NCBI GenBank assembly: GCA_017859995.1
Contig: JAFJUR010000005.1
Coordinates: 1 to 37,535 of the forward strand
DNA from: Holophagaceae bacterium
GTDB lineage: Bacteria > Acidobacteriota > Holophagae > Holophagales > Holophagaceae
Length of the DNA stretch: 37,535 bases
Reading direction: 5' to 3'
Made by a program: the position numbers and the translations under genes. This document shows, one piece after another, positions 15,074 to 23,939 of this stretch. The number at the start of each line of letters is the position of its first letter. The stretch's first letter is position 1. Under the pieces are notes generated by a model. It was given only the letters and a program-made list of their open reading frames with translations. It was not told where the DNA came from and ran no database searches.

Positions 15074-16771
15074 ATGACTCCGGAGATCTTCGCCGAGTGG
15101 CTTCGCCGCCAAGGTCACCATGTGATCCGCACGAAGAGCAGCTACTGGTACGACCGCGGCCCGCGGGTGTACCAGGCCTTCCCGTACCACTGGGTGATCG
15201 AGCCTGACGAGGACGAATTGCGAACCCTCCTGCTCGATGAAGGGGCTGTGGGGCTCAGGTATTCAACGCCCCTTTCTGCGGAGATAGGGCTCTGCAGCTA
15301 TCACATGGTCTACGAACGGCCCACCTACGACCTCAAGGACGTGGAAGCCTCCGTCCGCTCGAAGGTCCGCCGAGGGCTGGAGGCCTGCCAGGTAGGCCAG
15401 ATCCCATTGGAACGCTACGCGGAGGAGGGCTGGGCCATCGAGCAGGACACTCTGGTCCGCCAGCAGCGCCACTCGCGTCTCGACCAGGTTCGGTGGGACA
15501 GCATGATCCACGCCGCGGAAGGCCTCGAAGGCTTCGAGGCCTGGGGAGCCGAGGTCAATGGGCGGTTGGGGGCGACGCTCCTGTTCGTGCGGCAGGACGA
15601 CCACATCAACCTGCTCTACCAACAGTCTCTCCACGAGTGCTTGCCTTTCCGAGTGAACAACGCCCTGCTCTTCGAGACCACGAGGAACCTGGTGGCGCGG
15701 CCCGGCGTCCGTGGCATCCACAATGGCCTCCACTCGCTGGACGCGCCGAGCTCCGTGGATCTGTTCAAGGCGAGACTCGGCTACACCGCGAAACCGGTCC
15801 GACAGCGGGTGGTCCTTCATCCACGCCTGGCTCCACTGGTGGGCCCGGCCGCGGGCCGCGTCCTGCGTTGGCTGGCGACCCTCAGCCCGCAGAACGAATA
15901 CATCCGGAAAGCCGAAGGGCTCGCGCGGTTCTACCTCAACGGCCAGCTCCCTCTGGCGCGGCAACCCTTCCCGGAGCTGCTCGAGGCCAGGCGGGAGGCC
16001 CTCTGCGGTCACCTCGACTCCGGGCCGCCCCTCGGCCACGAAGGGCCCGTCTTTCAGGGTCAGTTCATACAGATCCGCCCGGCCGGTCTGGCCGACCTGC
16101 CGGCCCTGACCGCGCTCCACCTCGCCTGCTTCACGGAGCAGGAACACGTGGCCCTGGCCCTGGGGCGCCCGTTCCTTGACGCGGTCTACCGCTGGTTCAT
16201 CCGCTCCCCGGAAACGAGGGTCCTCCTGGCCTGCCACGGAAAGCACCTCATCGGGTTCACCGCCCTCTCCCGCCGTCCTTACAACCTGCCCATGCTCCGC
16301 GCCTGCAAGTGGGTGGGCCTGGCGGGCCTGCTGCACCGCCCTCGGCTCCTGTTCAGGCGCGATTGGCTGGTGCGGCTCGGCAGCCTCCTGCTGCGCCAGG
16401 GGGAGCTCGGCCACTCGGAGGTCGCGCAGGTCGCGTTCACGGGCCTGGCGCCGGAGGCCCGCGGCCAGGGCATTGGACGCGCCCTCAAGGATGCCTCCAT
16501 CCAGGTCTGCCTCGAGTGGGGCGTGGATGCTGTGGTCACCGGTGTGCGGTGGGAAAACCTTCGCGCCAGAAGGCTCAATGAGCGCGTGGGGTTCGTCGAG
16601 GTGCCCGAGCTGAGCTCCAGTCGCCTGGTTCATCTGCGCCTCGAATTGAAGGCCCGCTGTCCAGTACCCGCGCGGTCAGCCAGCGCCCCCTCCCCGAAGG
16701 CGAATCCCGAGCCACCGAGCGGGCTGCCGCTCCTGCCCCCCACGAGACCCAGGAGGACCGGCCATGCCTGA
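15074..16771 (+). CDS. Double acyltransferase: FemAB-like domain fused to C-terminal GNAT (paralogue of 10129-11742)
   Basis: A 565-aa protein similar over its whole length to the product of 10129-11742: both open with xxFAEWxRRQGH and TKSSYWY, share 'VNNAL', 'SLDAP' and 'RPYNLPMLRAC', and end with a GNAT motif 'RGQGIGRAL' (about residue 462) and 'LNERVGFVEVP'. Residues about 1-330 are FemAB/Acetyltransf_6-like and about 340-530 are classic GNAT. A Pro/Ser-rich tail (about 530-565) is absent from the paralogue. ATG 15074 has only a weak GGGG site, 70 bp after the PRODH-like gene. The stop lies 8 nt inside the next gene, so the two are coupled. The role is presumably acyl or aminoacyl transfer in exopolysaccharide decoration; substrates are unknown. 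The pairing of the two paralogues in divergent operons suggests they act in the same pathway, perhaps on different positions. Confidence 0.82.
   Translation: MTPEIFAEWLRRQGHHVIRTKSSYWYDRGPRVYQAFPYHWVIEPDEDELRTLLLDEGAVGLRYSTPLSAEIGLCSYHMVYERPTYDLKDVEASVRSKVRRGLEACQVGQIPLERYAEEGWAIEQDTLVRQQRHSRLDQVRWDSMIHAAEGLEGFEAWGAEVNGRLGATLLFVRQDDHINLLYQQSLHECLPFRVNNALLFETTRNLVARPGVRGIHNGLHSLDAPSSVDLFKARLGYTAKPVRQRVVLHPRLAPLVGPAAGRVLRWLATLSPQNEYIRKAEGLARFYLNGQLPLARQPFPELLEARREALCGHLDSGPPLGHEGPVFQGQFIQIRPAGLADLPALTALHLACFTEQEHVALALGRPFLDAVYRWFIRSPETRVLLACHGKHLIGFTALSRRPYNLPMLRACKWVGLAGLLHRPRLLFRRDWLVRLGSLLLRQGELGHSEVAQVAFTGLAPEARGQGIGRALKDASIQVCLEWGVDAVVTGVRWENLRARRLNERVGFVEVPELSSSRLVHLRLELKARCPVPARSASAPSPKANPEPPSGLPLLPPTRPRRTGHA
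16751..16756 (+). promoter_or_regulatory. Strong ribosome binding site inside the upstream gene
   Basis: AGGAGG with 7 nt to the ATG at 16764. It lies inside the 3' end of the acyltransferase gene and confirms that the downstream ORF starts 8 nt before that gene's stop ends. Confidence 0.8.
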
Positions 16772-17825
16772 CCCCGGGACCCCCCTCCAGCTTCGGGGGG
16801 CCGCCCGTGGCCGGGCCCTGCTCATCGATCGGGAGGGCCGATTCTACGTGGCCCGGAAGTACCGGATCTACCGCTCGGATGATGCGGGCCTCAGCTGGGC
16901 GCTCGATTGCCAGGTGCCGACCTCCGGATGGAAGCCGGTGGCGGCCGCCTCGGCCGTGGCGGCCCGACTGCTCCGATTCAACATCCAGGCCTTCCAGCTG
17001 CTGCAGGATGGCACGCGGGTCGCCGTGGCCCGGGATGGGATCTACCGGGCGGCCCCGGGCGAATCCCGCATGGAGAGGACCTGGGCGGTCACGCGGGGAT
17101 CGCGTCCCATCAACCTCTCGGCTGACGGCCAGCGGGTCCTCTTCGGTGAGTACGGCGGCATGGAGATGGACCGCGTGGGCGTGAGGGTCTACCTCTCGGA
17201 GGATGGCGGTCGACACTTCGAGCCGTTGTATGAATTCCCGAAGGGCGACATTCACCACATCCACAACGTGGTGGTGGATCCCTACGCCGACCACTACTGG
17301 GTGTTGGCCGGCGACCACGGGCGGATGCCGGGTATCGCGGCGCTCTCCAGGGATGGCCGCCACCTCGACTGGCTGGACCGCGGGCACCAGATGGTGCGGG
17401 CCGTGAGCGTCCTGCCCCGCCCTGATTGCCTCCTTTACGGCTCTGATTCCGAGATGGAGCCGAACCATCTCATCCGCCTGGACAAGAAGACCGCCCGATG
17501 GGAGCGTCTCCAGCCCGTGGAGGGCAGCTCCCTCTACGCGGCGGATGTCGGCGGAATGGCCATCATCTCCACCAGCGTCGAGGCCAGCGCCGTCAACACC
17601 GACCAGCATTGCAGCCTCTATGGCAGCCGCGACGACGCCACCTGGACCCGCCTCATTTCCTTCGACAAGGATGGGTGGTCGCCGCTCCTGCAATTCGGCT
17701 TGGTGGTGCTCCCCGTGGTCCAGGACCCGGACCGCCCAGACTGGATGTTCAGCGGGCAGGCCCTGAAGGGGCATCACGACCGCGTCACCCTCTGCACGAC
17801 CCATGGGATGGCCGCGCAAACCTAG
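16764..17825 (+). CDS. Cytosolic Asp-box (BNR) beta-propeller protein, sialidase-like fold
   Basis: A 353-aa protein with Asp-box repeats: 'YRSDDAGLSW' near residue 35 and 'YLSEDGGRHF' near residue 150, plus degenerate blades ('LYGSRDDATWTRL'). Such S-x-D-x-G-x-x-W boxes mark sialidase/Vps10-like propellers. There is no signal peptide, lipobox or membrane segment, so it should stay in the cytosol, unlike most glycosidases of this fold. The Arg triad and Tyr/Glu pair of a true sialidase cannot be recognised by eye. It is the last gene of the carbamoyltransferase operon and overlaps the acyltransferase by 8 nt with a strong AGGAGG site, so it is made together with it. It may be a scaffold or sugar-nucleotide-binding partner; this is inference. 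It ends 108 bp before the convergent beta-helix gene, with no clear terminator between. Confidence 0.75.
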   Translation: MPDPGTPLQLRGAARGRALLIDREGRFYVARKYRIYRSDDAGLSWALDCQVPTSGWKPVAAASAVAARLLRFNIQAFQLLQDGTRVAVARDGIYRAAPGESRMERTWAVTRGSRPINLSADGQRVLFGEYGGMEMDRVGVRVYLSEDGGRHFEPLYEFPKGDIHHIHNVVVDPYADHYWVLAGDHGRMPGIAALSRDGRHLDWLDRGHQMVRAVSVLPRPDCLLYGSDSEMEPNHLIRLDKKTARWERLQPVEGSSLYAADVGGMAIISTSVEASAVNTDQHCSLYGSRDDATWTRLISFDKDGWSPLLQFGLVVLPVVQDPDRPDWMFSGQALKGHHDRVTLCTTHGMAAQT

Positions 17826-17933
17826 TGTGCCCCGCCCGAAATGCTTGAATCCTTCAGGGCAGATGGCGAGGCACCCCCTCCAACGGGGCGCCTTGGACGC
17901 GGAGGTTGATCGGCCCATTGCACTCGGACACCC

Positions 17934-20900
17934 CTATCGCTGGATCCCGATCTTCGCGACGTCAATGCCCGGGAACCCAGGCACGGCGAACATGGGGCTC
18001 GCAGGCTGGAGTCGGAAGTCCAGATTCGCCGGGTCCACGAACAGCGGATCCACTTGGCTCAGGTTCGAGCCCAGGAGGTTGAACCAGGAAACCGGCGGCG
18101 CCAGGTTCGTGGCCGAATTGTGCTGGCGGTAGACGTCCGAGGAGTTGCCGTACTGGAGGTTCCCATAGCAGGCGGAGCCACCTGGCTCGATCCATTTCGT
18201 TCCCTGCAGCAGGGACCATGAATTGGGGATCGCGGCCACGTGGGGATAGGCCGTGGACCAGGGCGGCGACTGGTAGTTGAACTTCTGAAGCTTGCCCAGG
18301 AGGTCCCAGCTGGACCCCGCGGTGTTGTTCACGAACTCGAAGCCCACATTGCTGATGTCCACGCCGTACCAATGCCCATACATGATGTTGTACTGGGTGA
18401 TGACATCCCGGCCGCCGTTGTGCTGGATGGCGAAGAGCGAGCCCACGTAGTAGAGGATGTTCCCCTCCACCTTGACGCCGCTGCCGACGCCGTCGATGTA
18501 GATGCCCGAGAGCGCCGTGCCCAGGGAACTTCCGCAGTTCCGGATCAGGTTGAACTGGATGAGGTTCCCCTGGGTGCCCCACTCCCGCCCGGTCGTGTAG
18601 ATCACGCCCGCGTCGTTCGTCCACTGCGTGGCGTGGTGGATGTGGTTGTAGCGGATGATGTTCTCGTTCCCGCCGTAGAGGATGGCGGCGTGGGGCGAAT
18701 GGTGGAGCTCATTGTGCTGGGCGGTGATGCCGATGCTGTTGGCGTCGATGTTGATGCCCGGCTGGTAGGTCCAGAACAGGCGCCCGAAGCGCTGGAACTC
18801 GCAGTTCTCCACCGTGGAGCCGCTGGGGGTCAGGGTGGTTCGGTCTCCGCCGCTCATGGATACGCCGCCCTTGCCCAGGTCCCTGAAATCGCAGCTCTGG
18901 ACCAGGTTCGCGGAGCCGCCGAGGGCGAGGCCGTAGCCGCCCGCGTTCTTGAACTGGCAGTTTCGGAAGGTCACGTTCTGGGCGCCGGTGGCATAGACCA
19001 GGCGGTCCTTGGCGGCCTCGAAGGAGACGCCATCCCAGGTGACGTACTTGCAGCTCGTCATCTGCACGACCGGCCCCTGCAAGGTCGAGATCAGGATCTC
19101 GGTGGGCAGCACGTCCCCGACGGGCCGCAGGTAGAGGCGCGAGTTGGTGCGGTCGATGAAGTATTCGCCTGGGGCCGTGAGCTCTTCCAGCAGGTTGTAG
19201 AGGAAGAACGGCTGGCCGACACGCAGTCCGTAGTCGACCGCGCTCGCCAGCACAATGGTCCCGGTGGCGGGGTCCAGAGAGGTAATGGGACTGTGGCTGC
19301 CGGACCAGCTGTAGTACCCGAGGCCGAAATACATCGCCTCGGCGGCCCGCCAGCGGCTCATGCGAGAATCCGGTGCGACGATCTGCGAGCTGCCGTTGGT
19401 GCTGCGGATGAGCTGGAAACCCGGCACGGCGTTCGACCCGTCCGCGGGGGACAGGAAGGCCGTGCCCGAGCCGCCGGAGCCGCTGAAGAACGCGCCGGCC
19501 GGCCCGGCGAAGGTGTCCCAGGTGCCCCAGGAAGCGCTGGTGCCGGTGCCGCCCAGGTCCTTGCGATTGGAAAGACGCCAATCCGGACTGGTGGCGGAGG
19601 CCGCGATGGACCAGGTGTCCCCGCCCTTCGCCAGCTGGTAGTAGGGCCTTCCACGGCTATCCAGCCCCTTGTAGGCGTAGTCGCCCGTGACATCGGGGGT
19701 GAGTGTTCCGCTCACGCGGATGGTGGCATGGGGCGCGATGGTGGCCGCTTCCGCATCGACGGCCTTGGGGTAACGCGCCAGCGTCAGCGGCGCGCCATCG
19801 GCGAAGACCTCCATGGCCTGGTTGACTTCGCCGCTGCCATCCGACCGGCTCGCGAAGGTACCGAAGTAGGATTTGTAGGCCGTGAGATCCATCACGTAGA
19901 TGTACGACCGGGCGGCCGCGTCGAGGCGAGACCAGTTCGGGTCGGTGCCATCCACCAGCTTGAAAGAGGCGGGGTTGAGGGCCACGCCGCCGATGATGCG
20001 TGGCGTCTCATTGGGATAGGCCGCGTATTCCACTGGATTGGTGGCGGACCCGCTGTCGGTGGAGCCCAGGGTGAAGGTGGAACTCCGCGGATAGATGCCG
20101 CCCCGGAGCAGGACGCGCAGCGTCCCTGCCGTGGCCCGGCTGGCGTTCTGGATGAGGGTCCGGGCTCCTTCCAGGGTGGTGGGCGAGGCCACCGTGCCCG
20201 GATTCCCAGCGACCCCATTGGGCGCCACCACGAACCCGGAGGGGGCCGCCGCAGTCTGCACCGTCACCGAGGACGTGCTCGTCTTGGAGGTATCCGCCGC
20301 GCTGGTGGCGATGATGACGTGGGTTCCGGCCGTCGCGGGGGCCGTATAGACCGCCGTGCTCCCGCTCGGCGCGAGCGTCCCGACCGAGGTATTCCCGTTC
20401 TGGATGCCATCCACCGTCCAGGTGACGGCCGTGTTCGTGGACCCGGTGATGGCGGCCGTGAAGGTCAATACGGCCCCGGTATTCATGGTGGGGGCGCTGG
20501 GGCTCAGGGTGATGGTCACCACGGCCGGAGCCTGGACCGTGATGGCCGACGATGCGCTCTTGGTCGCATCGGCCACGCTGGTGGCCACCAGGGTGTGGCT
20601 GCCCGCCGTGGCCGGGGCTGTGTAGGTGACGGTGCCTCCGGTGCCCGTGAGGGTACCCGTGGTGGCATTGCCGCCGGCGATGGCGTCCACGGTCCACGTG
20701 AGCGCAGTGTTCGTGGCATTTGAAACGGTGGCGGTGAAGGTGGCCGTGGAACTGGTGGTGATCGTGGTGCTGCTGGGGCTGAGGGCCACGCTCACCGCTG
20801 GAGGCGGGACCTGCACCGTGATGGCACTGGAGGCGGACTTGCTCGTGTCCGCCGCGCTGGTGGCCACCAGGGTGTGACTGCCCGCCGCAGCTGGGGCGGT

Positions 20901-23144
20901 GTAGGTCACGGTGGTCCCGGTGCCGGTGACGGTGCCCGTGGTGGCGTTCCCACCGGCCACGCCGTCCACTTTCCAGGTGACTGCGGTATTGGTGGAACCC
21001 GACACCGCGGCCGTGAAGGAACCCGAAGCGGCTGTGTTGAGGGTCGTGCTGCTGGGGCTCAGGGTCACACTCACCGGCGGCGGCGGCGTCTGTACTGTAA
21101 TCGCGCAGGAGGCCGATTTGCTTGTATCCGCGACGCTGGTGGCCACCAGTGTGTGGGCTCCAGCGGTGGCGGGAGCGGTGTAGGTCACGGTCGTGCCCGT
21201 TCCTGTGACCGTGCCCGTCGTGGCATTCCCACCGGCGATGCCATCCACCTTCCAGGTGACGGCCGTGTTCGCGGCATTGGTGACGCTGGCCGTGAAGGAA
21301 GCCGTGGCGCCTGTGGTCAGCGTGGTGGTGCTGGGGCTGAGCGCCACGCTGACCGCCGCTGGCGGTGTCTGCACGGAGATCGTGCAGGATGCGGATTTGC
21401 TCGTATCCGAGACACTGGTGGCCACCAGCGTATGGGTGCCCACTGTGGCAGGTGCTGTGTAGATGATGGTGTTGCCGGTCCCACTGACTGTGCCTGTGGT
21501 GGCATTCCCATTGAGGACGCCGTCCACGGTCCAGGTCACGGCCGTGCTGGTGGCCCCGCTCACCGTCGCGGTGATGGAGGCGGTGGCGCCCGCCGAAACG
21601 GCAGTGGAGCTGGGGTTGAGGGTCACGCCAACCGTGGTGGGGGGGACCTGGATGGTGATGGTGGCGCTCGCGGACTTGCTGGCGTCCGCCGCACTGGTGG
21701 CAGTCAGGGTGTGGGTCCCGGCCGCGCCAGGCGCGGTGTAGGTGACGGTGTTGCCGGTGCCCGTGACGGTCCCCGTGGTGGCGTTTCCATTGCTCACGCC
21801 ATCCACAGTCCAGATGACGGCCAGATTCGACGACCCCGATACCGTCGCCGAGAAGGAGGCCGTCGTGCCGGTATAGATGGTGGTGGAGGTCGGGTTCAGG
21901 GCCACGCTCACCACGGGGGGCGGGATCTGGATGGTGATGGCGGAAGAGGCAGACTTGCCCGTGTCCGCCGTGCTGGTGGCGGTCAATGTGTGGCTTCCTG
22001 CGGCGGCGGGGGCTGTATAAGTGACGGTGTTGCCTGTGCCGGCGACCGTGCCCACCGTCCCGTTCCCTCCCGCGACACCATCCACGCTCCAGGTCACGGA
22101 GGTGGTGGTGGTGCCCGTCACGGTGGCCGTGAAGGAGGCAACAGCGCCTGTCTGGAGCGTGGTTGCGCCGGGGCTTAGGGAGACGCCGATGGTGGCGGGC
22201 GGAGGCTGCACCGTGATGGTCGCAGAGGCCACAGCGGTCAGATCCGCCGAACTGGTGGCGGAGAGGGTGTGGGTGCCGGCCGTGGCTGGGGCGGTGTAGG
22301 TGATGGTCGAGCCTGTGCCGGTCACGGTGCCCGTGCTCGCATTGCCGCTGGCGATGCCATCGACGGCCCAGGTCACCGCCTGATTGGTCGTCCCCGACAC
22401 GGTGGCCGTGAAGGAGGTGCTGGTCCCGGCAACCAGGCTGGTGGCCGCAGGATTCAGGGCCACACTCACGGCGGGCGGTTGTTCCACCACAGTCACGGTG
22501 GCGGAGGCCGATTTTTGCGGATCCGCCACACTGGAGGCCCGGAGGGAATGGGTCCCCACCGTAAGCGGGGCGGTGTAGACGACGACCAGACCCGTTCCAG
22601 TGACGGTACCGACGGTGCCGCTGCCGCCGGACACGCCGTCGACCGTCCAGAGGACGGCCGTATCCACCGTGTTGGTGACCGTGGCCGTGAAGGACTGGGT
22701 CGCCCCGGTCACCAGGGTGGCTGCCCCGGGATTGAGGGACACGCCCACGGGTTTGGTGGATCGCACATGTACCGTGGAGGTGGCCCGTTTGGTGGTGTCG
22801 GCCTGGCTGGTGGCCGTGAGAACGTGGCTGCCCTCCGTGTCAGGGGCGAGGTAGGTGACGGTGGTGCCGGTGCCCGAGATCGTACCCACGGTGGCGTTGC
22901 CGCCGGGGACGCCGTCGACCGACCACGTCACGGAAGTGTTCGCGGTACCAGAGACCCTGGCCGTGACGGAAAGCGTCTCACCCGCACCGACTTCCGTGGT
23001 GGCAGGATCCACTTCCAGGACCACAGAGGTCGGGGCCACCGCGGCCGGAGTGGCCGCGCTTCCGCCGCTGCAGGCAATGAGGGACGCCACCACCCCGATT
23101 GCAAGGATGCCCAAAATGCGTACTTGGATACTCCCAGCATGCAT
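17934..23144 (-). CDS. Giant surface lipoprotein: ten Ig-like repeats plus C-terminal beta-helix domain
   Basis: A 1736-aa protein. The signal sequence ends in lipobox 'SLIAC' with Cys25, followed by SGGSA, so it is probably an outer-membrane lipoprotein. Residues about 41-968 hold ten tandem Ig-like domains of about 92 aa, each with 'TxxVTWxVDG' and 'TYTAPATAGTHTLxATS' cores. From residue 971 ('FVVAPNG') to the end is a right-handed beta-helix domain with 'ARYPKAVD', 'EELTAPGEYFIDRTN' and many N-x-I/L-x-x turns, closely like the 837-aa protein at 23940. The stalk would hold the catalytic or binding domain away from the cell. The beta-helix suggests a polysaccharide lyase, hydrolase or binder; no family can be fixed. 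AGGGGG lies 6 nt before ATG 23144. It is divergent from the PilZ gene, with a TATAAA candidate -10 about 65 bp upstream. Confidence 0.9.
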   Translation of the reverse strand: MHAGSIQVRILGILAIGVVASLIACSGGSAATPAAVAPTSVVLEVDPATTEVGAGETLSVTARVSGTANTSVTWSVDGVPGGNATVGTISGTGTTVTYLAPDTEGSHVLTATSQADTTKRATSTVHVRSTKPVGVSLNPGAATLVTGATQSFTATVTNTVDTAVLWTVDGVSGGSGTVGTVTGTGLVVVYTAPLTVGTHSLRASSVADPQKSASATVTVVEQPPAVSVALNPAATSLVAGTSTSFTATVSGTTNQAVTWAVDGIASGNASTGTVTGTGSTITYTAPATAGTHTLSATSSADLTAVASATITVQPPPATIGVSLSPGATTLQTGAVASFTATVTGTTTTSVTWSVDGVAGGNGTVGTVAGTGNTVTYTAPAAAGSHTLTATSTADTGKSASSAITIQIPPPVVSVALNPTSTTIYTGTTASFSATVSGSSNLAVIWTVDGVSNGNATTGTVTGTGNTVTYTAPGAAGTHTLTATSAADASKSASATITIQVPPTTVGVTLNPSSTAVSAGATASITATVSGATSTAVTWTVDGVLNGNATTGTVSGTGNTIIYTAPATVGTHTLVATSVSDTSKSASCTISVQTPPAAVSVALSPSTTTLTTGATASFTASVTNAANTAVTWKVDGIAGGNATTGTVTGTGTTVTYTAPATAGAHTLVATSVADTSKSASCAITVQTPPPPVSVTLSPSSTTLNTAASGSFTAAVSGSTNTAVTWKVDGVAGGNATTGTVTGTGTTVTYTAPAAAGSHTLVATSAADTSKSASSAITVQVPPPAVSVALSPSSTTITTSSTATFTATVSNATNTALTWTVDAIAGGNATTGTLTGTGGTVTYTAPATAGSHTLVATSVADATKSASSAITVQAPAVVTITLSPSAPTMNTGAVLTFTAAITGSTNTAVTWTVDGIQNGNTSVGTLAPSGSTAVYTAPATAGTHVIIATSAADTSKTSTSSVTVQTAAAPSGFVVAPNGVAGNPGTVASPTTLEGARTLIQNASRATAGTLRVLLRGGIYPRSSTFTLGSTDSGSATNPVEYAAYPNETPRIIGGVALNPASFKLVDGTDPNWSRLDAAARSYIYVMDLTAYKSYFGTFASRSDGSGEVNQAMEVFADGAPLTLARYPKAVDAEAATIAPHATIRVSGTLTPDVTGDYAYKGLDSRGRPYYQLAKGGDTWSIAASATSPDWRLSNRKDLGGTGTSASWGTWDTFAGPAGAFFSGSGGSGTAFLSPADGSNAVPGFQLIRSTNGSSQIVAPDSRMSRWRAAEAMYFGLGYYSWSGSHSPITSLDPATGTIVLASAVDYGLRVGQPFFLYNLLEELTAPGEYFIDRTNSRLYLRPVGDVLPTEILISTLQGPVVQMTSCKYVTWDGVSFEAAKDRLVYATGAQNVTFRNCQFKNAGGYGLALGGSANLVQSCDFRDLGKGGVSMSGGDRTTLTPSGSTVENCEFQRFGRLFWTYQPGINIDANSIGITAQHNELHHSPHAAILYGGNENIIRYNHIHHATQWTNDAGVIYTTGREWGTQGNLIQFNLIRNCGSSLGTALSGIYIDGVGSGVKVEGNILYYVGSLFAIQHNGGRDVITQYNIMYGHWYGVDISNVGFEFVNNTAGSSWDLLGKLQKFNYQSPPWSTAYPHVAAIPNSWSLLQGTKWIEPGGSACYGNLQYGNSSDVYRQHNSATNLAPPVSWFNLLGSNLSQVDPLFVDPANLDFRLQPASPMFAVPGFPGIDVAKIGIQR
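20241..23024 (-). repeat. Ten tandem repeats, about 276 bp each, coding Ig-like domains
   Basis: The period is 276 bp in the central units: the GTGCC(G/C)-type segment recurs at 20641, 20917, 21193 and 21469 on the plus strand. Units 7 and 8 share long protein stretches; the outer units (1, 2 and 10) are most diverged. Units 6 and 7 each have a single Cys in 'KSASC', absent from the others. The repetition also creates long false frames on the plus strand. Confidence 0.85.
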
Positions 23145-23218
23145 CGGGAGCCCCCTGTAGACATGACACTTGGCGATCAGGGTGGGTGGGCCTGAACAGG
23201 TCTAGTTTATACCATTCC

Positions 23219-23246
23219 TTGCGAATATCCACCGGAGACTTAACAT
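23219..23246 (+). promoter_or_regulatory. Candidate promoter for the PilZ gene
   Basis: TTGCGA (23219-23224), 16 nt, TAACAT (23241-23246), then 19 nt to the ATG at 23266. It lies in the 121-bp AT-richer gap between divergent genes. Pattern match only. Confidence 0.4.
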
Positions 23247-23265
23247 CATTCCCTAGAGGTCAACC

Positions 23266-23904
23266 ATGAACGCTGTCCCCGACCAGCGAACCCATGAGCG
23301 CATCCCCTTCAGCCAGAAGGTCAAGGTGATCTCCATGGGTCGCATTGCGGCCTACACCGTGGCCATCAACATCGGGATGGGGGGTGTCCTGCTCCGTTCC
23401 GCCACCAACCTGCCCGTGGGCACCCAGTGCCGCGTGGCCATCCCTGTACCCGACGGCGATGGCACCCACCCCCTCCTGGCTGAAGGCCTTGTGGTGCGAA
23501 GCGACGAGGGCGGCACCGCGGTCAAGTTTCTGAGTCTCATCGAGCAGACGAGCTTCCATTCCCTGGCCAGCCACGCGGAGGGAACGCTGCTCCGCTCGAT
23601 CCTCGGCAGCTACCAGGCCTACTTCCAGGTGAGCCGGAACCAGGATCTCGCCGACTGCGAGAAGCTCCTGGGCGTCACGAAGCGCCAGTTCCGGACCACG
23701 TTCTACATCACCTTCTTCTCGTGCATCTCGCTCGCCATCCTGTCCGTGTGGCTGTACCGGCCCAGCATGCCCGCCGCGCCCAACTGGCTCAAGATCGTGC
23801 TTTCTTTCGCCTACGGAACCGTGTGGCTCGGGGCCATTCAGCCGACCCTCGACTTGACGGTCTTCCGATTCCTGAGGCTGCGCCGGGCCCGCTCCCACGC
23901 GTGA
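23266..23904 (+). CDS. PilZ-domain membrane protein (putative c-di-GMP receptor)
   Basis: A 212-aa protein. The N-terminal PilZ domain (about residues 6-105) has the RxxxR motif 'RTHERIPF' (Arg8, Arg12) and 'INIGMGGVLL', matching the (D/N)xSxxG motif except that Gly replaces Ser. The second half has two hydrophobic helices (about 145-163 and 175-195), so it is probably anchored in the inner membrane with the PilZ part in the cytosol. PilZ proteins bind c-di-GMP and often control exopolysaccharide export or surface attachment. AGAGG lies 6 nt before ATG 23266. It stands alone on the plus strand between two minus-strand beta-helix lipoprotein genes, divergent from the giant one and 35 bp convergent to the smaller. 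Its place suggests control of EPS or surface proteins; the target is unknown. Confidence 0.85.
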   Translation: MNAVPDQRTHERIPFSQKVKVISMGRIAAYTVAINIGMGGVLLRSATNLPVGTQCRVAIPVPDGDGTHPLLAEGLVVRSDEGGTAVKFLSLIEQTSFHSLASHAEGTLLRSILGSYQAYFQVSRNQDLADCEKLLGVTKRQFRTTFYITFFSCISLAILSVWLYRPSMPAAPNWLKIVLSFAYGTVWLGAIQPTLDLTVFRFLRLRRARSHA

Positions 23905-23939
23905 TGCAGGCCGGCGTTTCCGGAACGATGGGGCTCAGT

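Noticed and set aside
20874..22178. Long plus-strand frames across the Ig repeats
   Set aside because: They are periodic shadows of the 276-bp repeat on the other strand, with no start context or recognisable domain.
20241..23024. Tandem repeats considered as a CRISPR-like or satellite array
   Set aside because: The 276-bp period is a whole number of codons, is in frame throughout, and codes Ig-like domains.
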